The notes: generated from the letters alone by a model not told the origin. Numbered from the stretch's first letter, positions 16,348 to 25,981 are shown. The stretch: DNA of 64,000 bases from Gracilimonas sp040904925 (GCA_040904925.1 JBBDSP010000003.1:107898-171897); one strand, 5' to 3'. Numbers and translations are program-made.

Positions 16348-17432
16348 CATTAGCATTGAAAAGATCTATTCCTGAAAAGAAACCGAAAAAAAAGAAATTA
16401 ACGGTCTTTATTGCTGGGATTGGTGCTGTTGGAGGAACTCTATTGCAGCAAATAATGGCGCTTGATCACCCGTTTTTTGAACTGGAGATCATCGGGTTTT
16501 GTAATAGCCGCTCAACCCATTGGAATCCTGATACTCAGCAGCTAAAAAATGCGGGGGCCTTACAGTCAGGAGTGCAAACTGACTGGGATAAGATCACAAA
16601 AAAACTCATTCAAGAAAGAGTAAAGAACTTGATCTTTGTTGATGCCACCGGCAGCGAAACAGTGGCCAGGATCTATGAAGAACTTTTGGAGCATGGCATC
16701 CACGTTTCTACCCCAAGTAAAAGGGCTAATACTTTTGAACAGGAATATTATAACCGCTTGGTCAAAATCAATAATACTTCAAAAGCCCACTATCGTTTTG
16801 AAACAGCGGTAGGGGCAGGACTTCCCATCATAAGCACCCTCAAGACTCTCCTAAACAGTGGTGATAAAATTACCGAGATATCAGGAGTGGCTTCAGGCAC
16901 CATGACCTTCCTTTTTACTCAGCTTCAAAATGGAGTTCCATTTAGTAAAGCTGTTCGGAAAGCCAAAGAGGATGGTTACTCAGAACCCGACCCCCGAGAT
17001 GACTTATCCGGTGAAGATGTAGCACGAAAGTTTTTGATTCTTGCTCGAACCAGTGGCTACATTTTTGAGAGAGACGATATCAGGGTTGATACCTTGGTTC
17101 CTGAAAAACTTATTTCCTTATCCACGGAAGAATTTCTCGAGCATCTTCCCGAGTACGACAGTCACTGGAAAAGCCGAAATGCTCAGGCTATGGTCAACAA
17201 CCGTAAACTGCGTTATGTGGGTAAGTTCACGCCGGATGGGATTTCAGTTGGAGTTGAAGAAGTAAAAGCAGATTCTCCTTTGGCTGGTTTAAAAGGTACC
17301 GATAACCTGATCCAAATCTACACAAAACGATATTCCACCTCACCGATAGTTATTCAGGGTCCGGGAGCCGGAAGAGACGTAACCGCAGCCGGCGTTTTGG
17401 GTGATATTATTGATATTGGCGGGTTGGTTTAA
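16344..17432 (+). CDS. Homoserine dehydrogenase, monofunctional and without ACT domain
   Basis: 362 residues. After a lysine-rich start (residues 11-18) comes the NAD(P)-binding AGIGAVGG (Gly25, Gly27, Gly30). The catalytic domain is shown by ATGSETVARIYEELLEHGIHVSTPSKRAN, ETAVGAGLPII, SGVASGTMTFLFTQ and EDGYSEPDPRDDLSGEDVARKFLILAR. There is no aspartokinase domain and no C-terminal ACT domain, so threonine feedback as in longer homologues is not expected; regulation may come from the SAM riboswitch. It makes the homoserine that MetX acetylates, so the operon covers homoserine to homocysteine. Resembles the C-terminal part of bifunctional ThrA. Confidence 0.93.
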   Translation: MTLALKRSIPEKKPKKKKLTVFIAGIGAVGGTLLQQIMALDHPFFELEIIGFCNSRSTHWNPDTQQLKNAGALQSGVQTDWDKITKKLIQERVKNLIFVDATGSETVARIYEELLEHGIHVSTPSKRANTFEQEYYNRLVKINNTSKAHYRFETAVGAGLPIISTLKTLLNSGDKITEISGVASGTMTFLFTQLQNGVPFSKAVRKAKEDGYSEPDPRDDLSGEDVARKFLILARTSGYIFERDDIRVDTLVPEKLISLSTEEFLEHLPEYDSHWKSRNAQAMVNNRKLRYVGKFTPDGISVGVEEVKADSPLAGLKGTDNLIQIYTKRYSTSPIVIQGPGAGRDVTAAGVLGDIIDIGGLV

Positions 17433-17437
17433 TTTGA

Positions 17438-17926
17438 TCATTGGGTATGATATTTATCCTCTGCCCATTTTTCAGGATTATTCCTGATGTATTCAGAGAT
17501 ACGATTATATGATTCTTGATCTCTAATGATATGGTCATGGTATTTAGGTTGCCATTTGAAACCAGAAACAATTTTCCTGGCAGATTTGGTTACCCCAATT
17601 TTAAATCCACGAATTATTGATGGCAGATTTTTAGATTGAGGCCCAAATTTATTTAATGATTTTTGGCGACCCGAACCCGACCGTAGAGACGCAAGATTTT
17701 GCGTCTCTACAACGGTATCATTTCGGCCATCATCATCATCATCAATATTCAACCCAACAACCTTACCAAAATGACATTCTCGTTTATGCGCACATATCGT
17801 AACGAAATACACCCCGTTCCATCCATAATCCCATGATTTCAATCGAACGGTGTCTGACCTGTATTTTTTAAATCCCCGATTTTGCATATCTCTTATTTTG
17901 AAACGACCTTCCTCAAAATAATTCAA
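17438..17926 (-). pseudogene. Degenerate REP-type (IS200-like, Y1) transposase lacking the HUH motif
   Basis: 162-codon frame. N-terminal RLKSWDYGWNGVYFVTICAHKRECHFGKV and C-terminal LPSIIRGFKIGVTKSARK...YHDHIIRDQESYNRISEYIRNNPEKW are typical of one large family of Y1-type transposases. Between them the family normally has about 50-60 residues including MPNHxHG, the metal-binding HUH pair. Here that part is missing and replaced by a low-complexity DDDDD run and a stretch coded by a palindromic repeat (17681-17715). So the protein is probably inactive. It lies at the 3' side of the methionine operon, convergent to it, and 20 bases from the P1-peptidase start. Confidence 0.75.
17681..17715. repeat. 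Palindromic repeat inside the transposase gene
   Basis: GTAGAGACGCAA (17683-17694), four-base loop, TTGCGTCTCTAC (17699-17710): a perfect 12-base stem, with CCG and CGG on the outside. It is translated in frame within the degenerate transposase. A neighbouring CAT triplet run (17728-17744) codes the Asp run. Confidence 0.8.
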
Positions 17927-17946
17927 TTCTATTTAATTGCAATTTC

Positions 17947-19083
17947 ATGAGAATATCCCTCTTTTTACTGATTTTCATTCTTGCCTTACAAACAACTCAG
18001 GCACAGGAACGCCAGCGTGCAAGAGACCTTGGTATTAAACCGGGAATTTTAACACCGGGTCCATTAAATGCCCTCACGGATGTTGAAGGGATAAAAGTTG
18101 GTCACCGAACCGTCATTGAAGGCGAAAATATCCGAACGGGTGTTACGGTGATCTTACCCCACGATGGAGACCTGTTCAAATCAAGAGTGCCCGCTGCTGT
18201 TTATGTGGGCAATGGATTTGGGAAAGCTTTGGGATTTACTCAGGTTCAGGAACTCGGGGAACTCGAAACGCCCATAGGATTAACAAATACCCTAAGCATT
18301 CACACCGTAGCCAATGGAATTACTGATTATGTACTTCGCCAGCCCGGTAACGAAAATGTCCGGTCGGTAAACCCTGTAGTAGGTGAAACCAATGATGGAT
18401 GGCTCAATGATATTCGAGGCCGACACGTAACCATGCAGCATGTTCTTGAGGCGATTGAAAATGCACAGGGCGGTGCAGTTGATGAAGGTAGCGTTGGCGC
18501 CGGAACAGGAACTTCAGCCCTGGGATTCAAAGGCGGCATTGGAACTTCATCCCGAACACTCCCGGAAAAACATGGCGGATATACCGTCGGGGTTTTGGTG
18601 CAATCGAATTTTGGTGGCGTCCTTTCTATAGATGGTGCACCCGTTGGGGAGGAGCTCAATAATCATTACATGGCAAGCGATGTCCCTTACGATGTGGATG
18701 GTTCAATTATGATCGTGGTTGCAACCGATGCCCCTCTCCTTTCCCGAAATTTAGAACGATTGGCTAAACGTGCATTACTTGGTATATCCCGGGTAGGTGG
18801 ATTTGCCTCTAACGGAAGCGGAGATTACGTGATCGCTTTTTCCACAAGTGAAGATGTTCGGATCGATAATAGTTCTTCCGGTTCAACCCAAACCTACAAA
18901 GAGTTAAAAAATTCAGCCACCACTCCGCTTTTTCTTGCAGCAGTTGAAGCCACTGAGGAAGCCATCCTGAATTCCCTGTTTATGGCGACTACTGTAACCG
19001 GTGATCAAGGACACACTCAACAAGCTTTACCCACTGATCAGGTTTTAGAAATAATGAGGAAGTACAACCTGCTTGAAGAGTAA
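17947..19083 (+). CDS. P1-family (DmpA/S58) peptidase, secreted
   Basis: 378 residues with a signal peptide (MRISLFLLIFILALQTTQAQ). The P1 family consists of self-cleaving Ntn-type aminopeptidases/D-esterases (DmpA, BapA). Family marks: RDLGIKPGILTPGPLNALTDVEGIKVGH, YVGNGFGKALGF, GLTNTLSIHTVANGITDY, NPVVGETNDGWLNDIRGR, VGAGTGTSALGFKGGIGTSSR and a late FASNGSGDYVIAFSTS. These enzymes cut N-terminal residues from short peptides, some with D- or beta-amino acids. Lone gene between the degenerate transposase and the dcw cluster; periplasmic peptide scavenging is the simplest idea. Confidence 0.9.
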   Translation: MRISLFLLIFILALQTTQAQERQRARDLGIKPGILTPGPLNALTDVEGIKVGHRTVIEGENIRTGVTVILPHDGDLFKSRVPAAVYVGNGFGKALGFTQVQELGELETPIGLTNTLSIHTVANGITDYVLRQPGNENVRSVNPVVGETNDGWLNDIRGRHVTMQHVLEAIENAQGGAVDEGSVGAGTGTSALGFKGGIGTSSRTLPEKHGGYTVGVLVQSNFGGVLSIDGAPVGEELNNHYMASDVPYDVDGSIMIVVATDAPLLSRNLERLAKRALLGISRVGGFASNGSGDYVIAFSTSEDVRIDNSSSGSTQTYKELKNSATTPLFLAAVEATEEAILNSLFMATTVTGDQGHTQQALPTDQVLEIMRKYNLLEE

Positions 19084-19305
19084 TTTTGAGCTATCGGACT
19101 ACTCTATCGCCAAATTCCCCACAAACTCCCCCACTCTCTCCCACGAACATAATTTTGTGGCTTTTTCCCGCACTGAAACAAGAGCTTACCTTTAATATTC
19201 AGGTTTACACTGTATATATATAAGATATGTTCATTTTGTGAAAATCGAGCTCCAATAGTTAAAAACACCACTTCAACCTTTCTTTAACTTTATTGGAATG
19301 AACTC
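19084..19305. other. Non-coding stretch before the dcw promoter
   Basis: About 220 bases after the P1-peptidase stop. No convincing gene or terminator seen. The promoter and MraZ boxes start at 19306. Confidence 0.5.
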
Positions 19306-19361
19306 TTGACACATAGTGGAGCTTTAGGGTACATTGTGGGGTGAAGTGGGAGATAGTGGGG
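19306..19361 (+). promoter_or_regulatory. dcw promoter with MraZ-box operator
   Basis: TTGACA (19306-19311), 18 bases, TACATT (19330-19335). MraZ boxes of the TGGGN type occur at 19337, 19347 and 19357 (TGGGG, TGGGA, TGGGG), exactly ten bases apart; TGGAG at 19317 is in the same phase. Three direct repeats with five-base spacers match the known MraZ operator, so the cluster is probably autorepressed. Confidence 0.8.
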
Positions 19362-19412
19362 ACCTCTCTCTTTTCTTCAAAAATAGCAATCTGAAATTAC
19401 CGCAGGGATATC

Positions 19413-19880
19413 GTGCCAAGTTTTAAAGGACAATACGAGCATAGTATAGATGCCAAAGGGCGTGTTGCATTTCCTGCGAAGTTACGCAAATCTTTGAGTC
19501 CGGACGCACAAGAACGCTTTACTATTGTGCGTGGACAAGAGCCATGTCTTTATTTATATCCCGAAGACGAATGGCAAAATGTTGAAAAGAAGCTTTCCCA
19601 GATCAACAACTTCACCAAAAAAGGCCGCCTGGCCAAAAGAAACTTCCTGCGCTATGCGGAAGACGTGTCCCTTGATAAACAAAACCGTGTGGCCCTTCCC
19701 TCCGACCTCACCGAATATGCAGAAATCAACGGTAAAGCCGTATTTCTGGGGATGGGTGAATATATAGAGGTCTGGGATCCTGCTAAACTTGAAGAAGCTG
19801 ATGCCGCCCTTGATGACGGCGCTTTTGAAGAGATCTTTGAACAAGTGATGGGTAATGAACCGGAAAATGATGGAGCTTAA
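19413..19880 (+). CDS. mraZ: Transcriptional regulator MraZ
   Basis: 155 residues, GTG start. Two SpoVT/AbrB-like MraZ repeats: FKGQYEHSIDAKGRVAFPAKLRKSL near the N-terminus and EDVSLDKQNRVALPSDLTEYA in the second half. MraZ forms a ring that binds direct TGGGN repeats and represses the dcw operon; such repeats lie 52-96 bases upstream. First gene of the cluster; the rsmH start follows its stop by one base. Confidence 0.96.
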   Translation: MPSFKGQYEHSIDAKGRVAFPAKLRKSLSPDAQERFTIVRGQEPCLYLYPEDEWQNVEKKLSQINNFTKKGRLAKRNFLRYAEDVSLDKQNRVALPSDLTEYAEINGKAVFLGMGEYIEVWDPAKLEEADAALDDGAFEEIFEQVMGNEPENDGA

Positions 19881-19881
19881 T

Positions 19882-20808
19882 ATGACATCATATATAGAAC
19901 ATATCCCGGTTTTGCTTCATGAATCTGTTGAAGCCCTTATAACTGATAAAGACGGTATATATATAGACGGCACACTTGGCGGTGGCGGACATTCTAAAGA
20001 AATTTTAAAACATCTTGGTGAAAACGGAGAGCTATACGGCATCGACCAGGATGATGAGGCTCTTGAAGCGGCTTCAGAAAATATTGGCAATGACAAACGT
20101 TTTACCCCGATAAAAGGCAATTTCGGCTACCTGGCCACTCTTCTACCTCCCCAAACCCACGGTCAGATAGCCGGAATCCTTTTGGATCTTGGCGTTTCAA
20201 CCCACCAGATAAAAGAACCGGAACGCGGCTTCAGTTTTCAGGAAGACGGTCCGCTCGATATGCGCATGGGGAATCTATCCGGCGTATCAGCCTATCAGGT
20301 GGTGAATGAATATGACTATGAAAAGCTGCGCGATATCATCTTCCATTATGGAGAAGAAAAGCAAAGTCGCAAAATCGCACATGCTATTATTGAAGCTCGA
20401 CCCATTGAAACTACCGGTGAACTTCAAAAAGTAGTTTCATCTGTAGTAAACAACCGTTTTGAAGTGAAATCGCTGGCTCGTGTTTTTCAGGGTATCCGCA
20501 TTGAAGTGAATCGCGAACTGGAGATGCTGGAAAACGTAATGGAGCATTCGCTGGAAGTATTGAAACCCGGTGGACGAATTGTAGCAATTTCATACCACTC
20601 TCTTGAAGATCGTATCGTCAAGAGATTCTTTAAGTCCGGAAACTTTAAAGGTAAAGTGGAAAAAGATTTTTATGGAAACCCAATATCCCCGATCAAGCCA
20701 GTTAACAGGCAGATCATAACGCCCTCCAAAAAAGAGGTTTCCAAAAACGCAGCTTCCCGAAGCGCTAAACTTAGGGTCGCTGAAAAAGTAGAAGGAGGCG
20801 AATCATGA
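19882..20808 (+). CDS. rsmH: 16S rRNA (cytosine1402-N4)-methyltransferase
   Basis: 308 residues from ATG 19882, chosen because it follows the mraZ stop directly and gives the family start (MTSYIEHIPVLLHESV); earlier in-frame ATGs lie inside mraZ. SAM-binding GTLGGGGHSKEIL, GIDQDDEAL and the LLDLGVSTHQI..GFSF motif are present, as is ISYHSLEDRIVKRFF near the end. RsmH modifies C1402 in the ribosomal P site. Overlaps the ftsL start by four bases. Confidence 0.96.
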   Translation: MTSYIEHIPVLLHESVEALITDKDGIYIDGTLGGGGHSKEILKHLGENGELYGIDQDDEALEAASENIGNDKRFTPIKGNFGYLATLLPPQTHGQIAGILLDLGVSTHQIKEPERGFSFQEDGPLDMRMGNLSGVSAYQVVNEYDYEKLRDIIFHYGEEKQSRKIAHAIIEARPIETTGELQKVVSSVVNNRFEVKSLARVFQGIRIEVNRELEMLENVMEHSLEVLKPGGRIVAISYHSLEDRIVKRFFKSGNFKGKVEKDFYGNPISPIKPVNRQIITPSKKEVSKNAASRSAKLRVAEKVEGGES

Positions 20809-21212
20809 TGGTGCAATCCCCACTTAAGAAGCACGACATCAGGCCAAACCTCCGAAAAGTCCCCCTGCCTGAGAACGGTTCTTCCTCATCAGGTAAAAAA
20901 GGTGCAAATCACGCTCCTGCCAATGGCAGAAAAACAAGCCTGCCGAAGATCAAACCCTGGAAAGTTATCCTTGGCAGTGTAATTATCGGTATTTGTGGAT
21001 TGCTCTACCTCACCCACGTATTCTCAACCCAAAGCCTGCTCGAAGAAGTACAGGTTCTTGAAGCAGAATACAATAGAACCCGGGCTCAATACGATGAGCT
21101 TAAACTTCGTTACGACCGAATGATCGGCCCTGCAGAAATTTATCAGAAAGCAGAGCAACAAGGCTTCATAAATGGCGGACCTGCAGACAAAGTTATAATA
21201 ATAAGGGAGTAG
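20805..21212 (+). CDS. ftsL: Cell division protein FtsL-like
   Basis: 135 residues. A basic cytoplasmic N-terminus is followed by one membrane span (WKVILGSVIIGICGLLYLTHVF, about residues 45-66) and a short periplasmic coiled coil (LLEEVQVLEAEYNRTRAQYDELKLRYDRM). This layout, with the place between rsmH and ftsI, identifies FtsL, which joins FtsQ/FtsB in the divisome and helps activate the FtsW-FtsI synthase. Sequence identity in FtsL is always low, so the call rests on layout and position. Confidence 0.85.
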   Translation: MMVQSPLKKHDIRPNLRKVPLPENGSSSSGKKGANHAPANGRKTSLPKIKPWKVILGSVIIGICGLLYLTHVFSTQSLLEEVQVLEAEYNRTRAQYDELKLRYDRMIGPAEIYQKAEQQGFINGGPADKVIIIRE

Positions 21213-21215
21213 CAG

Positions 21216-23387
21216 ATGGATGAACGCACTGCCATATTAAGCCGAATGTTTATCATTTTAGGGTTGATATTACTCATCCCTACTGCGCTTGGGTTTCAAC
21301 TGATCCGCATTAATTATTTTGAAGGAGATGAACTTCGCACCCTTTGGAGTAAACAAGCTATTGATCAGATCCCGATTCCTGCACAGCGTGGCAACATCTA
21401 TGATGCAAACGGTACCCTGCTGGCGACCAACTCAGTAGATTATAAAATAGCCTTCGATCCCAAAGTACAGGTAAATGGAAAGATTGGTGTCCCTAGAGAG
21501 CAAGTTAATCAGCTTATTCAAACGCTTGCTTCACTGACCGGAAAAAGTGCATCTGACTATCAAAGAAAGATAAATTCAGCTCCGCCGCACTCACGATACA
21601 TCGTACTTGAGCGAAGTATATCTGTTTTGGCTAAAGATGAGATCAATGCCCTGAATATCAAAGGAGTGATCCTGGAAGAAAATTATCGCCGCAAATATAC
21701 CTTTGGCTCCTTGGCAGCTCACACCCTTGGATTTGTAAACCATGAAACCAACGGTCGGATCGGTTTAGAGGCATATTATAATGAAGAGCTAAAAGGAGAA
21801 GACGGAGTCCGGCAAGTAAGGCGAGATCCGTTCAACCGTATTTTTGAATATATAGGAGCTCCTAAGAAACTTCCCCGAAACGGATATTCACTCCACACCA
21901 CTATCGACGCTTATTTACAGGCTATCCTTGAAGATGAGCTGCAATCCGGAGTTGAGAAGCATCTCGCTAATTACGGAACCGGAATTATAATGGATCCCAA
22001 GACCGGGGCCATTAAAGCCATGGCAAACTATCCGACTTATGATCCCAATTTTCCAGCAAGTTCAGATGATGAGAACCGACGTAATTTTGCGATCTCTGAT
22101 ATGATAGAGCCCGGATCTACATTCAAATTGGTAACTGCAATAGCTGCAATTGAACAGGGCGTTGTCGAATTTGATGAAATATTTGAAACACCTGAAAACG
22201 GTGAGATAGTCATTCATGATCTGATCTTACGTGATCACGATCCGCTGGGTGATCTTAATTTTCAGGAAGTCATACAGAAGTCATCCAATGTGGCTACCGC
22301 AGAAATTGCCATGCGTATGAAGCCTGAAACATTCTATCAATATGCCCGGAATATGGGGTATGGTTCCGAAACCAATATTGATCTTATTGGTGAGGTGCAG
22401 GGCCGGCTGGCGAAACCTTATGAATGGAGTTTGGTAACCCTTCCATGGATGTCTCATGGTTATGAGATACAAACCACTGCTCTTCAAGTGGCTCAGGCTT
22501 ATGCCGCATTTGCTAATAATGGGATGATGATGCGCCCTTATCTGGTTGAAAGAATTGAGGATAAAAACGGCTCAATAGTAAAAGAGCACAAACCGGTTGG
22601 AATTCGGCGTATTGCCAAAAGATCTACCTTAAATAAACTGTTACCGATATTTGAAAGCGTTGTTGCCGATTCCGGGACCGGTGATCTTGCACAAGTTGAC
22701 GGACTGCGAATTGCCGGAAAAACAGGGACTGCCAAAAAAGTAGTAAATGGCCGATACACCAATAACTATCGCGGTTCTTTCGTGGGGTTCTTCCCGGTTG
22801 AAGACCCACAATATGTAGTATTCATTTTACTTGATGAGCCCAAAACCAGTGGTTATGGCGGATTTACTGCAGGGCCTGTTTTCAAAAATATTGCAATGCG
22901 TATCGCCGGGCTGGATGACAACATCCAGCGAAGCATGAAATCTGATGAGCCTGAAGTACCCCTGTTTACTCAGACACCATCATTAAAAGGGCTTTCAAAA
23001 GACAAGGCTCAGCTTCTTCTCTCAAATTTAAATCTTTCTTACGACGTTGCCGGAAAAGAAGGATATGTAACAGATCAGATTCCTGCTGCCGGTAGTCCGT
23101 TAGAAGTCGGAGAGAAAATTTCTCTCACCTTATCGGAAACTTACAGCGCTGCTGATAGTGCAACTGTAAAAGAGGGCTATGCTGAAATTCCGGACTTGAT
23201 AGGAATGAATATGAGACAAGCCACTTCCCTGTTATCTGAAATAGGATTGAATCCTGAGATCATTGGCTCCGGAACCATATTTGCACAATACCCAAAAGCA
23301 GGAGAATGGTTGAGGAAAGGATATTCAGTTACCCTACGCGGTAAAGCAAAATCCCTGGAAACTTTAACCCAAGTTAGCAAACGATAA
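21216..23387 (+). CDS. ftsI: Division-specific penicillin-binding protein (transpeptidase) with PASTA domains
   Basis: 723 residues. One N-terminal membrane span (about residues 8-28), a PBP dimerisation domain, then the transpeptidase domain with SxxK at Ser301-Lys304 (EPGSTFK), SxN at 356-358 (SSN) and KTG at 502-504. Two C-terminal PASTA repeats (about 588-645 and 660-716; LKGLSKDKAQLLLSNLNL, IPDLIGMNMRQATSLLSEIGL) make it longer than proteobacterial FtsI and similar to SpoVD-type or Bacteroidota FtsI. It cross-links septal peptidoglycan together with FtsW. Three bases separate it from ftsL and none from murE. Confidence 0.94.
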   Translation: MDERTAILSRMFIILGLILLIPTALGFQLIRINYFEGDELRTLWSKQAIDQIPIPAQRGNIYDANGTLLATNSVDYKIAFDPKVQVNGKIGVPREQVNQLIQTLASLTGKSASDYQRKINSAPPHSRYIVLERSISVLAKDEINALNIKGVILEENYRRKYTFGSLAAHTLGFVNHETNGRIGLEAYYNEELKGEDGVRQVRRDPFNRIFEYIGAPKKLPRNGYSLHTTIDAYLQAILEDELQSGVEKHLANYGTGIIMDPKTGAIKAMANYPTYDPNFPASSDDENRRNFAISDMIEPGSTFKLVTAIAAIEQGVVEFDEIFETPENGEIVIHDLILRDHDPLGDLNFQEVIQKSSNVATAEIAMRMKPETFYQYARNMGYGSETNIDLIGEVQGRLAKPYEWSLVTLPWMSHGYEIQTTALQVAQAYAAFANNGMMMRPYLVERIEDKNGSIVKEHKPVGIRRIAKRSTLNKLLPIFESVVADSGTGDLAQVDGLRIAGKTGTAKKVVNGRYTNNYRGSFVGFFPVEDPQYVVFILLDEPKTSGYGGFTAGPVFKNIAMRIAGLDDNIQRSMKSDEPEVPLFTQTPSLKGLSKDKAQLLLSNLNLSYDVAGKEGYVTDQIPAAGSPLEVGEKISLTLSETYSAADSATVKEGYAEIPDLIGMNMRQATSLLSEIGLNPEIIGSGTIFAQYPKAGEWLRKGYSVTLRGKAKSLETLTQVSKR

Positions 23388-24845
23388 GTGACACTCGATA
23401 AACTCATAGAAATTTGCACACCGCTCCACGTCACCAATGAGAAAATTGACGCTGAGCTAACTGCGTTTGCTATCGATTCGCGTGAAGTAAAAGAGGGATC
23501 AGTATTTATCGCTATCCGTGGCACTCAGGTTGATGGGCACATGTTTCTGGAAGATGCCATTGGCCGTGGTGCAAAGGTGATCATTTGTGAAGAATCATTC
23601 TATACCGATGAAGACGTTTGTGTGATCGAAGTTGAGAATACCCAAAAACTAGCCGGACCTATCGCACAGGCTTTTGCAGGAAATCCCGGTGAAAAATTAA
23701 AGGTAATCGGTATTACCGGAACGAATGGCAAGACAACCACCGCCACTTTAGTGTATCAAGTATTGAGTGCATGCGGCCGGAAAGCATCATTGCTTGGTAC
23801 CGTAAGCAAAAGAATTTTAGACGACGAGTTTGACAGCAAACTCACCACTTCCGACCCCATCGAGCTTGCAAATGATATGAAAACCATGGCCGATGCGGGA
23901 TCAGATTATTTAGTGATGGAAGTTTCTTCGCATGCTTTACATCAGCACCGAACAGCGGGATTTGATTTCGAGGTGGCTGCATTCACGAATCTAAGCCATG
24001 ACCACCTTGACTACCACGAAACACTGGAAGAATATGCAAAAGCAAAAAGAATGCTGTTTGATCAACTTCCTGAAAACTCGACTGCTGTAGTAAATATAGA
24101 TGACCAATATGGCCGCAACATGCTTGAATATTGCAAGGCTAAAAAAGAGCTTCTGAGCTTCAATAATGATTCAGCTTATATCCTCGAGAATTCAGCAGAT
24201 GGCATTTCTGTGATCGTAGATGGACAGAAGATCGAAAGCCCACTTGTTGGCAAGTTCAATGCCTATAACATTGGGTTGGCATATTTGATCTGTAAAAGCC
24301 TTGAGTTAGAACCCAAAGAAATTACAGAAGCACTTCAGAATGCCAGAGGCGCAGCGGGACGAATGGAAACCATTACTATTGAAGGAGAAGACCTCCCCTT
24401 GGTCATAGTGGATTATGCCCACACCCCGGATGCACTGCAAAACGTGTTGTCCACCCTTTCTGCAGTAAAAGATGCTTCTCAGAAACTTACCGTTGTATTT
24501 GGCGCTGGTGGTGATCGAGATACATCCAAACGCCCCGAGATGGCAAAAGTATCAGAAGAACTTGCCGATAAGATCATTGTAACCAGTGATAATCCTCGTA
24601 CCGAAAATCCTGATCTCATTATAACAGATATACTCGACGGATTTGAGAATCTCGACAATGTGAAGAGTATCACAAACCGAAAAGATGCGATCGAAAGAGC
24701 AATCACTGAAGCTTCAGAAAATGAAATTATTCTTATAGCCGGAAAAGGGCACGAAGATTATCAGGAAGTAAATGGTGAACGTCATCATTTTGATGACCGC
24801 GAGATCGCCCGGGAATTTCTCACACAAAAAGCCGGAGGGAACTGA
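23388..24845 (+). CDS. murE: UDP-N-acetylmuramoyl-L-alanyl-D-glutamate--2,6-diaminopimelate ligase
   Basis: 485 residues, GTG start directly after the ftsI stop. Mur ligase: ATP loop GITGTNGKTTTATLV, MEVSSHALHQHR, the carbamylated-Lys region and the C-terminal IVDYAHTPDAL and GAGGDRDTSKRPEM. The DNPR motif (SDNPRTENP) marks meso-diaminopimelate specificity instead of lysine. So this organism has DAP-type peptidoglycan. Cytoplasmic; its stop overlaps the mraY start. Confidence 0.96.
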   Translation: MTLDKLIEICTPLHVTNEKIDAELTAFAIDSREVKEGSVFIAIRGTQVDGHMFLEDAIGRGAKVIICEESFYTDEDVCVIEVENTQKLAGPIAQAFAGNPGEKLKVIGITGTNGKTTTATLVYQVLSACGRKASLLGTVSKRILDDEFDSKLTTSDPIELANDMKTMADAGSDYLVMEVSSHALHQHRTAGFDFEVAAFTNLSHDHLDYHETLEEYAKAKRMLFDQLPENSTAVVNIDDQYGRNMLEYCKAKKELLSFNNDSAYILENSADGISVIVDGQKIESPLVGKFNAYNIGLAYLICKSLELEPKEITEALQNARGAAGRMETITIEGEDLPLVIVDYAHTPDALQNVLSTLSAVKDASQKLTVVFGAGGDRDTSKRPEMAKVSEELADKIIVTSDNPRTENPDLIITDILDGFENLDNVKSITNRKDAIERAITEASENEIILIAGKGHEDYQEVNGERHHFDDREIAREFLTQKAGGN

Positions 24846-25981
24846 TGTTACACGAACTCTTCACCTGGCTTGATTCTGTTTATGACGTTCCCGGAACCGG
24901 AGCTGTTGCATTTATTTCCACCCGAACTGCACTTGCAGCTGTTACCTCCCTGTTGATCAGCTTATTCATTGGGCGAAAAATGATACAGTGGTTAAGCAAG
25001 CTGCAGTTGAAAGAAGTGATCAGGGATGATATCGGCTTAGACAATCACCTTGTCAAAGGAGATACGCCAACCATGGGCGGAGTTATCATAATCCTGGCAA
25101 TCATCATTCCAACGATACTGTGGGCCCGGCTTGACAGTATTTACAGCTGGCTGATCATTTTTGTGGTGCTTGCTCTCGGAATTGTAGGTTTTATTGATGA
25201 CTACATAAAAGTGGTTAAAAAAGATAAAAGCGGACTTGCAGGATGGTTCAAGATTGCCGGTCAGGTAACAGTTGGACTCATTGTTGGAGCCGCGCTCTAC
25301 TTCCACCCCGAGTTTGAATCCTTCAATTCACTTACCACGGTTCCCTTCCTTAAAAATGTAAATCTCGATTATGCTTATTTCGGAGACACTATTGGCTGGA
25401 TGATCTACCTTGGCGTTGCCGTTTTTGTGGTTACAGCCGTAAGTAACGCCACCAATTTAACGGATGGACTTGACGGACTTGCCGCCGGAACTTCTGCCAT
25501 CTGTGGAATTGTATTTGCCATTTTTGCTTATGTATCCGGCCGGGTCGATTTCTCCGGTTTCCTGGACATCATGTATTTACCCGGAGCAGGAGAACTTACC
25601 ATTTTTACAGCCTCTCTGATCGGAGCTTGTATTGGATTTTTATGGTATAACACCAACCCGGCTTCCGTTTTTATGGGAGATACCGGTTCTCTGGCCTTAG
25701 GAGGAGCATTTGGCACCCTTGGATTGATGCTTCACAAGGAATTATTACTTCCGTTCATATGTGGGATCTTCTTTTTTGAAACACTTTCAGTGATCATCCA
25801 AACCACCTATTTCAAATACACCAAACGAAAATATGGGGAAGGAAGACGCGTCTTCTTAATGACACCGATCCACCATCACTATGAGAAAAAAGGATGGCCG
25901 GAACAGAAGATCGTGGTCCGCTTTTGGATCATCACCATTTTACTTGGAATTCTAAGCCTTCTGACCCTGAAGATCCGATGA
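24845..25981 (+). CDS. mraY: Phospho-N-acetylmuramoyl-pentapeptide transferase
   Basis: 378 residues, about ten membrane spans. Makes lipid I from UDP-MurNAc-pentapeptide and undecaprenyl phosphate. Seen: KGDTPTMGGVIII, GFIDDYIKVVKKDKSGL (Asp pair), SNATNLTDGLDGLAAG, FMGDTGSLALGG and the MTPIHHHYEKKGWPE loop. A murF gene would often sit just before mraY but is absent. Overlaps murD by four bases. Confidence 0.97.
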   Translation: MLHELFTWLDSVYDVPGTGAVAFISTRTALAAVTSLLISLFIGRKMIQWLSKLQLKEVIRDDIGLDNHLVKGDTPTMGGVIIILAIIIPTILWARLDSIYSWLIIFVVLALGIVGFIDDYIKVVKKDKSGLAGWFKIAGQVTVGLIVGAALYFHPEFESFNSLTTVPFLKNVNLDYAYFGDTIGWMIYLGVAVFVVTAVSNATNLTDGLDGLAAGTSAICGIVFAIFAYVSGRVDFSGFLDIMYLPGAGELTIFTASLIGACIGFLWYNTNPASVFMGDTGSLALGGAFGTLGLMLHKELLLPFICGIFFFETLSVIIQTTYFKYTKRKYGEGRRVFLMTPIHHHYEKKGWPEQKIVVRFWIITILLGILSLLTLKIR

